Positions 19,139 through 26,461 of a DNA stretch of 64,000 nucleotides are shown one piece after another. A program made the translations under genes and the position numbers. The notes under the pieces were generated by a model. That model had not been told where the DNA came from and ran no database searches. It worked only from the letters and a program-made list of their open reading frames with translations. The stretch covers positions 29,979 through 93,978 of the forward strand of contig CALCCF010000020.1 of NCBI GenBank assembly GCA_937899905.1, in the 5' to 3' direction. Source of the DNA: an uncultured Phycisphaeraceae bacterium. GTDB lineage: Bacteria > Planctomycetota > Phycisphaerae > Phycisphaerales > UBA1924. Positions within the stretch are counted from its first letter, which is position 1; every line of letters begins with the position of its first letter.

Positions 19139-19323
19139 GGGAATCGTCAATATAGCGGGGCTGGGATGCCAGGGGGCCTCATTCCGACCCCAAGAGCGTG
19201 GCCACGCCCCAGATCCTGGCCCCTGGCGGATCGCATCTGGTAACGATGCCGCCTCGAAGTCCTCTTTATCGCCCGCGGACAGGGGAGTTCGCGAGCGGCA
19301 AACCACCCTCGGGGATGTCAAAC

Positions 19324-20727
19324 ATGACCAACGGACGCAACACTTCGATCGGCCTGCTCGCGCTCACCACGTGCGCGGGCATCGCAGTCGCACAAGACAC
19401 CTATCGCCAGATCCAGGACCTCGAGTCGCCCGCGCCCGCCGTCGGCGATGCGTTCGGAACCGCGGTCGGGCTCTTCGGTGAAGACGCCGCGGTCGCCACG
19501 TTCCTGAGCGAGACCGTGTACACCTATGAGAGCGGCCCAGATGGGCAGCTCGTACCCCTGGACACCCTCACCGTGCCCGATCCTGGAGCGTTCGGCGAGT
19601 CACTTTCGATCGGTGGCGAGTTCCTCGTCGTCGGCGCACCGGCGACGGACATCACCGACTTCAACCAGGGCGTCGTGTACGTCTACCAACGCACCTCGGG
19701 CGGATGGCGCGATCGGGGCTGGCTGACTTCGAGCGACGTGCAGCAGCTCGATAACTTCGGCACGGATGTCGACCTCACCGACGACGGCGAGTACTTCATC
19801 GTCGGTGCGAAGTTCGACGACGATGCGGGCACGAGTAGCGGCGGTGTCTACATCTTCGAGCGCAGCGGCTCGTTCTTCTTCGAGGACCAGAAGCTCGTGC
19901 CGAGCACGCTCCAGCAGGGCGATCAGCTCGGTCGGGCGGTCGCGATAGACGGTGACATCGCGGTCGTCGGCGCCCCATTCGCCACGCGTCGCGGTGATCG
20001 AGTCTTTGAGGGCCGCGTGTGGGTTTATCGCCGAGAAGGCTCGGGCTGGGTCGAGGCCGCCGAGCTCTCGGTTGACGTGCCCGGACGCGACCTGTACTAC
20101 GGCGTCTCGGTCGATGTGAAGCACGGGTGGATCGCCGTGGGCACCGGGCGCGCCCGCGCATTCGTGTACCGGCCCGAGGGCGACGGTTGGGTGCAGGACG
20201 CCGCCGTGCAGCCCGACCCAGGCGGTTCGGGACAATTCGGCACGCAGGTCCACCTTGATCTCTCGGCGGCCAGCGCGGGCGAGGGCGTACGCCTCATCGT
20301 CGGCGACCAGACCGCGAGCTTCGACGGGCTGTTCGAGCTCGGCGCGGTGTACGTGTTCGAGCGTGAGCTCGGCCTGAGCGGCGAGATCCTGTGGCCACAG
20401 ACCCAGCGGCTGGGCATTGAGCGGCCCGACACGAGCGACCGTCTGGGCCTGGGCCTCGCCGTCGACGATGGTCGCGTGCTGGCCGGCGCCCGATTCCGCG
20501 ACGTGGATGGGCTCTCGAGCGCCGGCACCGCGTTCGTGTTCGAGTCTGGGCAGGCAGGCTGCCGGGTCGACTTCGACGGCGACGATGAGCTGACGATCTT
20601 CGACTTCCTGGCCTTCCAGACGGCCTTCGACGCCGGCGATACCGCGGCCGACTTCGATGGCGACGGCCGGCTGACCATCTTCGACTTCCTGGGGTTCCAG
20701 AGCGAGTTCGACGAAGGCTGCGAGTAG
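19324..20727 (+). CDS. Secreted FG-GAP/beta-propeller-like protein with GC-type dockerin tail
   Basis: A 467-residue protein with a signal peptide (MTNGRNTSIGLLALTTCAGIAVAQ). The body has at least six repeats of a pattern like FGTDVDLTDDGEYFIVGAKF and DGDIAVVGAPF followed by VYVYQR or VWVYRRE, typical of FG-GAP/integrin-alpha-like propellers. The tail is the tandem dockerin unit (DFDGDDELTIFDFLAFQ, then DFDGDGRLTIFDFLGFQ) ending in Gly-Cys-Glu. An ATG at 19315 is also in frame. The tail DNA is almost identical to that of the gene at 22257 although the bodies are unrelated. Confidence 0.85.
   Translation: MTNGRNTSIGLLALTTCAGIAVAQDTYRQIQDLESPAPAVGDAFGTAVGLFGEDAAVATFLSETVYTYESGPDGQLVPLDTLTVPDPGAFGESLSIGGEFLVVGAPATDITDFNQGVVYVYQRTSGGWRDRGWLTSSDVQQLDNFGTDVDLTDDGEYFIVGAKFDDDAGTSSGGVYIFERSGSFFFEDQKLVPSTLQQGDQLGRAVAIDGDIAVVGAPFATRRGDRVFEGRVWVYRREGSGWVEAAELSVDVPGRDLYYGVSVDVKHGWIAVGTGRARAFVYRPEGDGWVQDAAVQPDPGGSGQFGTQVHLDLSAASAGEGVRLIVGDQTASFDGLFELGAVYVFERELGLSGEILWPQTQRLGIERPDTSDRLGLGLAVDDGRVLAGARFRDVDGLSSAGTAFVFESGQAGCRVDFDGDDELTIFDFLAFQTAFDAGDTAADFDGDGRLTIFDFLGFQSEFDEGCE
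20569..20717 (+). repeat. Near-identical dockerin-tail DNA, copy 1
   Basis: This ~149-base segment matches 23370-23518 with about five differences, in the same orientation. Both copies are the 3' coding end of dockerin-tailed genes. The divergence is much lower than between other dockerin tails in the window. Confidence 0.8.
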
Positions 20728-20755
20728 GCTCCTCAGAGCACGTGCGCAGTCGCTC

Positions 20756-22039
20756 TCAACGCCGATCGAGTGGCATCCACACGCGATATTGCATGCCTGG
20801 GAGTGGATACTCCATCGAAATGCGGTACGCACGAAACTCGTGGATTGTGGTATCGAGCTTCTGAAGCCCAAAGCCGACAAAGTCCCGTACGCGTGGCACA
20901 AGCGGGCTGGCGAGCGCTTCCATACCCGGACCTAATCGTCGCAACTCGGCCGAGGAGGCGATCGGGTCGTACTCGCTGAACAACGGCTTGCCATCAGGCG
21001 AATGCGCGATTCTAGGTGGAGGTGGCGCCTCGCCATACAACCGGGTCGTGAGCTCGGGCTCGCCCGTGACGAACATGGACTTATGGACCAAGAGATCCAT
21101 CACGAGCGCGCGAGTCGGCTTGCGAAGTGCCATCGCAAAGTGCTCGTACTCCAGTTCGTCCGTGGCATACCTCGGGCATATCCCACGAACGCGCAACGCG
21201 GTCGCAACATCGACCGGCTCACCAAGATCAGGTGAAGCGCTCCCGATCGCGAACATCCAGCCGCGTCCACGTGGCATGACATCAAAGTTGGGCAAGGGAT
21301 CACTGCTGAATTCGCGCACGACCGCCTTCAGAGGATCGTCATCGTACGGCTCTCCGTCAAGCGTTGACATTGTGAGACCCGGGTAGTCGTTGGCAACCGA
21401 CGGCAGTCCCGATACGATGTGTCGCGAACCAAGGCGAAGACGCCTGAACCCCAGACGCATTGCGAGCGTGATGGAGTCGCACCAGCCGTCGTTTTGGCCT
21501 GGCATATAGATCTCGCACTCGTACGCCGCCTCTAGCGAAGTACCCGCAAGAAAGACGGCTGATCGATGTGCTGCAAGTCTTGCACGCCGCTCACCCCGCG
21601 ACATTTCTTGCGGAAACCATCCTGCGAGGGTCGCCTCGAGGTCGGCCTTGCCATCGGGGAGAGCGGCAATGATCGCGTCAAGCTCGCGTGCCCGCTCCAC
21701 CAGCGCGTCGCACAGCGTTGCCGCCACGCCCGCCCGGCGCGCGGATCGGGCAATCATCGAGAGGCCTTGGGCCCCCGGCAGCACCAGCAGGGCTGCGAGC
21801 GGGTCCTCCGTTTGGGCAGCCCGTATCGCCTTGCTGGCGAGAGACTTATCCAGTTTCAGCCGAGCAGTCAGTGCGGTGGAGCGCCCAGCGTGCCCCGCCA
21901 GGCTCTCGGCCTGTTCGAGCAACTGACGCAGGACCTGTACAACGGCCGCCGCACCCTGAGACAGGCCGCCGATGAAATGGCTGTCGCCCGTCTCCAAGGG
22001 CCTCGATGTGGGGGCAGTCTTCGCGGTCCGAACGGTCAT
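20756..22039 (-). CDS. Unknown protein, possible N-terminal helix-turn-helix
   Basis: I do not recognise this 427-residue protein. The N-terminal ~110 residues are helical, and TARLKLDKSLASKAIRAAQ (about 58-76) looks like a winged-helix or HTH DNA-binding segment, followed by a stretch (DPLAALLVLPGAQGLSMIARSARRAG) I associate with uncharacterised regulators. The rest is alpha/beta without a known motif: residues 150-427 include a Pro-rich PPPPRIAHSPDG and an acidic EYEHFAMAL stretch. No signal peptide or membrane helix. It is flanked by two almost identical dockerin-tail sequences in direct orientation, an arrangement that could allow loss or gain of the segment. A cytoplasmic regulator is the best guess. 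Confidence 0.7.
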   Translation of the reverse strand: MTVRTAKTAPTSRPLETGDSHFIGGLSQGAAAVVQVLRQLLEQAESLAGHAGRSTALTARLKLDKSLASKAIRAAQTEDPLAALLVLPGAQGLSMIARSARRAGVAATLCDALVERARELDAIIAALPDGKADLEATLAGWFPQEMSRGERRARLAAHRSAVFLAGTSLEAAYECEIYMPGQNDGWCDSITLAMRLGFRRLRLGSRHIVSGLPSVANDYPGLTMSTLDGEPYDDDPLKAVVREFSSDPLPNFDVMPRGRGWMFAIGSASPDLGEPVDVATALRVRGICPRYATDELEYEHFAMALRKPTRALVMDLLVHKSMFVTGEPELTTRLYGEAPPPPRIAHSPDGKPLFSEYDPIASSAELRRLGPGMEALASPLVPRVRDFVGFGLQKLDTTIHEFRAYRISMEYPLPGMQYRVWMPLDRR

Positions 22040-22095
22040 CAGTCATCATACGATGGGGACTGCAGGACCGTTGCAGAGTACTCTTTGAAAGATCT

Positions 22096-22123
22096 TTGAG
22101 AGAATTGCATCCGCCGCTACACT
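22096..22123 (+). promoter_or_regulatory. Candidate promoter TTGAGA-N16-TACACT
   Basis: TTGAGA at 22096-22101 and TACACT at 22118-22123, 16 bases apart, about 130 bases upstream of the dockerin-tailed gene at 22257. It is nearly the same as the element upstream of the gene at 15508. Confidence 0.45.
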
Positions 22124-22256
22124 CTTTGCGAAAAAGGATCGAGCAACACGACCCAAGCCACCAGGCCGCGCACCGCCGCTCGACCGGATCCGCGACTCGT
22201 GAATGCGGATTCGAACCCCCGCCCAGCGGGCGGCCCAATCAATCAAGGAGATCAGA

Positions 22257-23528
22257 ATGACCCCTACATTCCAACCACGAATCGTGGTTGCCGCCAGCTT
22301 GGCCCTCCCCGTTGCCGCAATGGCGCAAGACGCTCGCTTCTTCGCGCTCGGCAACGTTGATGGCGAGCCAGGATGTAATGACAATGGGTGCTATCTCAGC
22401 GATGCCCCGCGAGTCAGCGCCGATGGCCGAGTGGTGTATGGCGCCAGCTTCATCGAGGGATTCTGGTCTGCGGTGCCGAATGTGCCATTTCGATGGACAA
22501 TCGGTGCCGGAATCGAGGCCATCGGTCCCGAGTTCGGTCCGGGGCGACTAATCCAATCGGTGAACTCCGATGGCTCGCGAGTGCTTGGACAGACGTGGCA
22601 GTGGACGGCAATCGACGGCTTCGAGGACATTTCTGCAAGACTGCCGGCCTTTGGGACGGGAATCGTCGGCGCATCCGCCGACACCGGCACAGTGGTGTAC
22701 CTCGAAGGCCTCATTGTCGATGAGCGCCCGTTTGTGCTCGAGCTCGACTCAAGCGATCCCCCTCGGGAACTCATCACTCCCGATATCGGACAGGAGCGTA
22801 CGGGCCTGGACTTCGCGGTCAGCCGCGATGGCTCTACCGTGGGCGGCCGACTCGAACTTCCCGACTTCAAGGCCACACCCGCGATCTGGCCTCTTGATGG
22901 CGACTTCTTCCTTCCCGGAGACCTTGACCCGGGCGAGCGTTCGGGCGGAGTTGTAGACTTCTCCGACGATGGCTCCGTGGCAGTCGGATTCAGCCGTCAG
23001 AGCGGCTTCGGCTGGGCTGGATTCCGCTGGACTGCCGACACGGGCATCGTGTCTCTGGCCGAAACCAGCGACCAGGAGACTTTTAGCCCGGCGCGTGCCG
23101 TGAACGCTGATGGCTCGATCATCGTCGGCCAGACACGCACGTTCGGCACCGGGAGCGGCGATGCGTACCTGTGGACTGAGGACCTTGGCCTCACGATCCT
23201 GCAAGACTATCTCATCGCGGAGTTCGGCCTTGGTTCCGATCTTGCGGGGTGGTCGCTCGAAGAAGCTACTGATGTATCGGCCGATGGACGCGTCATTGTC
23301 GGCAACGGCTTAAACCCAGACGGAATCCTCGAGGCATGGGTCGTTGTACTGCCAGGCTCATGCCGCGCCGACTTCGACGGCGACGGCGAGCTGACGATCT
23401 TCGACTTCCTGGCCTTCCAGACGGCCTTCGACGCCGGCGATACCGCGGCCGACTTCGATGGCGACGGCCGGCTGACCATCTTCGACTTCCTGGCCTTCCA
23501 GAGCGAGTTCGACGAGGGCTGTGTCTAG
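22257..23528 (+). CDS. Secreted HAF-repeat-like protein with GC-type dockerin tail
   Basis: The 423-residue protein starts at an ATG with AAGGAG upstream and has a signal peptide (to about AAMAQ). The body contains repeats of the form VSADGRVVYGAS, FSDDGSVAVGFS, VNADGSIIVGQT, VSADGRVIVGNG, each followed by a WT-type strand; this is the HAF (extracellular) repeat pattern of a beta-propeller. The tail is two dockerin units ending in Gly-Cys-Val. A role in the outer surface or cell envelope is inferred from the signal peptide and tail. Confidence 0.85.
   Translation: MTPTFQPRIVVAASLALPVAAMAQDARFFALGNVDGEPGCNDNGCYLSDAPRVSADGRVVYGASFIEGFWSAVPNVPFRWTIGAGIEAIGPEFGPGRLIQSVNSDGSRVLGQTWQWTAIDGFEDISARLPAFGTGIVGASADTGTVVYLEGLIVDERPFVLELDSSDPPRELITPDIGQERTGLDFAVSRDGSTVGGRLELPDFKATPAIWPLDGDFFLPGDLDPGERSGGVVDFSDDGSVAVGFSRQSGFGWAGFRWTADTGIVSLAETSDQETFSPARAVNADGSIIVGQTRTFGTGSGDAYLWTEDLGLTILQDYLIAEFGLGSDLAGWSLEEATDVSADGRVIVGNGLNPDGILEAWVVVLPGSCRADFDGDGELTIFDFLAFQTAFDAGDTAADFDGDGRLTIFDFLAFQSEFDEGCV
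23370..23518 (+). repeat. Near-identical dockerin-tail DNA, copy 2
   Basis: Partner of the segment at 20569-20717, offset 2801 bases, direct orientation. Identity is interrupted only by about five substitutions, and breaks down where the protein bodies begin and at the last codons. Confidence 0.8.
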
Positions 23529-23753
23529 CCACAGACGATCTTGACAATCGATCGCGTACTTGAGTACCGCTCGGTGGGCAGCACGCTCGCCGAGCGATTC
23601 GCGTTCTGGACTCTCGTCCTGATCGCTCGAGCACGACCGACATGCACGATTCGTGCTCGAAGCGGCTGGAGCGCACGAGTCGCCGCAACTGCCGACTCGT
23701 GGATGCTTATCGCCTGGGTACGAGTACACGCCCCGGAATCCCAGGAGGCCGAC

Positions 23754-24755
23754 ATGACCAAGCGCCCAGCCCGTTGCACTTACTTACAATCCGTCCCGGT
23801 GATTGCCGCGCTCGCCGTCGCTTGTACAACGGCAACGGCCCAGCGCGGCTTAGTCTTCTCGGGGGGGTGCGGTTCGAGGTTCGCGACCGATCGCCTGTAC
23901 GAGGTCGATCTGCGGACCGGGACCATGACCGACCTGGGCGAATGGGTCGAGTGCGACGTCGAGGCGCTCGAATTCGTCGGCGATCGGCTCATCGCGTCCA
24001 GTGAGACCTCGGCGGCGACACCTGGCGGCTTCTTCGACTTTTCGGAGTCTCCGGGCGTCCCGATCGGCTCGCCCGCCAGACGCAGCGGCGTCGATCACGA
24101 CCTGGCCGTCGACCCGACGACGGGCATCCTGTACGCGTTGCACGGTGCCGAACTCTCCGATCCGTCGGCATCCTGGCTGTACACCATCTCGCTGGATACG
24201 TGGCTGCCGTCGCTGTTGGGCAGCGACCGCTCGGCGTTCGCGGACAGCATCGCCATCAACCGCCGCGGCGAGGCGTACGCGGTCGATTCGGTGTTCCTGC
24301 AGCGGCTGTACGCGGTCGATCTCCAGACGGGCGACCTGTCGCTGATCGCCCCGATGGACATCCCCTTCTGCTGCGGCGTGACCGGCCTGAACGCGGCGAT
24401 CGACTTCGACGACCAGGACGACGACCTGCTGTGGATGGTCATTGGGGGCTTCGGCTCAAACTTCAGCCGCGTGTTCACGATCGACGTTACGACCGGCGAG
24501 ACCACGTTCATCGCCAACCTCGACCCGGTGCTGCCGGGCCGCAACGGCTTCGACGTCGACTCGCTGGCGATCATCCCCACGCCGCCGTGCGTGGCGGACT
24601 TCGACCGCGACGGCTCGCTGACGGTGTTCGACTTCCTGGCCTTCCAGACCGCCTTCGACGCGGGCATCACCTCGGCAGACCTCGACGAAGACGGCCAACT
24701 GACCATTTTCGACTTCCTGGCGTTCCAGACGGCCTTCGACGCGGGATGCCCGTAG
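23754..24755 (+). CDS. Secreted propeller-like protein with GC-type dockerin tail
   Basis: A 333-residue protein. The ATG at 23754 has CAGGAGG upstream and opens a signal peptide (VPVIAALAVACTTATAQ). The body has short repeats such as LYEVDLRTGTMTDLG, LYAVDLQTGDLSLIA and VFTIDVTTGETTFIA, a pattern of WD40/YVTN-like propeller blades. The tail has two dockerin units (DFDRDGSLTVFDFLAFQ and DLDEDGQLTIFDFLAFQ) ending in Gly-Cys-Pro. One Asp in each calcium loop is altered relative to neighbours. A TTGACA box at 23541-23546 is a possible -35 element. A strong terminator follows. Confidence 0.85.
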   Translation: MTKRPARCTYLQSVPVIAALAVACTTATAQRGLVFSGGCGSRFATDRLYEVDLRTGTMTDLGEWVECDVEALEFVGDRLIASSETSAATPGGFFDFSESPGVPIGSPARRSGVDHDLAVDPTTGILYALHGAELSDPSASWLYTISLDTWLPSLLGSDRSAFADSIAINRRGEAYAVDSVFLQRLYAVDLQTGDLSLIAPMDIPFCCGVTGLNAAIDFDDQDDDLLWMVIGGFGSNFSRVFTIDVTTGETTFIANLDPVLPGRNGFDVDSLAIIPTPPCVADFDRDGSLTVFDFLAFQTAFDAGITSADLDEDGQLTIFDFLAFQTAFDAGCP

Positions 24756-24796
24756 CGGCAGCCGGCCGACACCGTGGGCCAGAAGCACTAGACTGG

Positions 24797-24829
24797 CACG
24801 CTGCGTGGCGCTCACGCGGCGTGTTTTTT
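24797..24829 (+). terminator. Rho-independent terminator before fumarylacetoacetase
   Basis: A long stem with CACGC/GCGTG outer arms and GCGTG/CACGC inner arms (24797-24823) is followed by six Ts. It separates the dockerin gene from the fumarylacetoacetase gene. Confidence 0.85.
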
Positions 24830-24883
24830 GTTGTTTCTGACCCGCCAGCGATCCGAACCGCCAGACCGCCTTGAAGGACCCCC

Positions 24884-26293
24884 ATGGCCGACCACCCGAC
24901 CAGCCCCCACTACCCAATCGACGAGACCCACGACCCGAGCCTGGAGAGCTGGGTCGAGAGCGCCAACGACCCGGGGACGGACTTTCCGATCCAGAATCTG
25001 CCGCTGTGTCGCTTCGCACCGCCCGGCGAGTGGGGCTTGTCCGACCATCTCGGCGTCAGGATCGGCGATCACGTTCTTGATCTGTCCGATGTCGCCTACA
25101 CGGTCGCGATCCACTCGGACTCTGGCGGGCCAGCCGAAGCCGAGATCTACGAGGGCGAGAACGAATCACAACTCCTCGAAGAGTGGTCGGGGCCATTGGG
25201 CCGCAGGATTCGCAAGCGTGTCCAAGAGCTGCTTGGTACGTCGATCGATGCCGAGACTCGCAAGAAGCTTGAGTCTCATCTTCACGACGCATCGGAGTGT
25301 GAGTTCGCGCCTCCGGCGACCATCCACGACTATACCGACTTCTACGCCTCCCTCTACCACGCCACCAGCGTCGGCAGCATGTTCCGCCCCGACAACCCGC
25401 TGCTGCCCAACTACAAGCACATCCCCATCGGCTACCACGGCCGGGCGTCGAGCGTCGTCGCCAGCGGCACCGATATCCGCCGGCCCGTCGGCCAGCAAGC
25501 GCCAGCCGAAGACGGTGGTGCGCCGAGCTTCGGGCCTTGCAAGCTGTTCGACTACGAGCTGGAAATGGGCTTCGTCGTCGGCCGCGGCAACGAGCTCGGC
25601 GAGACGATCGACATCGCCGACGCCGAGAAGCACATGCTGGGGCTGTGCCTGGTCAACGACTGGTCGGCCCGCGACCTACAGAAGTGGGAGTACCAGCCGC
25701 TGGGCCCGTTCCTGGCCAAGAGCTTCGCGACGACGGTGAGCCCGTACATCGTGACGATGGAAGCGCTCGCACCATTCCGGACCGCAGCCTTCACGCGCGA
25801 CGCCGGCGATCCGTCGCCGCTGCCATACCTGACCAGCGAGGCCAACAGCTCCGCTGGGGGTTTCGACATCACGCTGGAGGTCTACCTCGCCAGCGAGCAG
25901 ATGCGCACGAAGGGCATGGACCCGCTGAAGATCAGCAGCGGCAACTTCAGGGACATGTACTGGACGCTCGCCCAGATGCTGACCCACCACAGCAGCAACG
26001 GCTGCAACATGCAGCCGGGTGATTTGCTTGCATCAGGAACGGTTTCCGGTAAAGACAAGTCCAGCCGCGGCTGCCTGCTCGAGCTCACCTGGAACGGCGA
26101 CGCCTTCGCCAGCCCGCCCAAACTCGTGCCTGGCACCGACCGCACACCCATCACCCTGCCCACCGGCGAAGAACGCAAGTTCCTGGCCGACGGAGACGAG
26201 GTCATCATCAAGGGCTTCTGCGAGCGTGAGGGCTTCCGACGCATCGGCTTCGGCGAGTGCCGGGGCATCGTGACGCCCGCGCGGACGGTGTAA
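24884..26293 (+). CDS. fahA: Fumarylacetoacetase
   Basis: Last step of tyrosine catabolism, splitting fumarylacetoacetate into fumarate and acetoacetate. The 469-residue length is slightly above the usual ~420-430. Conserved elements include HDYTDFYASLYHAT (metal-binding Asp), NYKHIPIGYHGRASSVV, KLFDYELEMGFVVG (two metal-binding Glu), NDWSARDLQKWEYQPLGPF and SSNGCNMQPGDLLASGTVSG. The ATG at 24884 is used; the N-terminal 50 residues are less conserved. No other tyrosine-catabolism gene is in the window. Confidence 0.93.
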   Translation: MADHPTSPHYPIDETHDPSLESWVESANDPGTDFPIQNLPLCRFAPPGEWGLSDHLGVRIGDHVLDLSDVAYTVAIHSDSGGPAEAEIYEGENESQLLEEWSGPLGRRIRKRVQELLGTSIDAETRKKLESHLHDASECEFAPPATIHDYTDFYASLYHATSVGSMFRPDNPLLPNYKHIPIGYHGRASSVVASGTDIRRPVGQQAPAEDGGAPSFGPCKLFDYELEMGFVVGRGNELGETIDIADAEKHMLGLCLVNDWSARDLQKWEYQPLGPFLAKSFATTVSPYIVTMEALAPFRTAAFTRDAGDPSPLPYLTSEANSSAGGFDITLEVYLASEQMRTKGMDPLKISSGNFRDMYWTLAQMLTHHSSNGCNMQPGDLLASGTVSGKDKSSRGCLLELTWNGDAFASPPKLVPGTDRTPITLPTGEERKFLADGDEVIIKGFCEREGFRRIGFGECRGIVTPARTV

Positions 26294-26461
26294 TCGCCGG
26301 CTGATCGGATCCGGTTTCCTGGGAATCCCCTCGCCGATGCAACCCGTCATGGATCCCGACGGATCAGTCTCAAGAGCGATTCTGGTGTCGGGCGCGATCC
26401 GTCTCGCCGCGCTTGTCGCTCGATTCGACCGAACTCGAGACCGAACTCAAGGGGGCAAACG

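Noticed and set aside
22195..22235. tRNA T-loop-like sequence (minus strand GGTTCGAATCC) upstream of the HAF-like gene
   Set aside because: The flanking bases do not pair into a T stem, and no acceptor, D or anticodon arm can be built around it.
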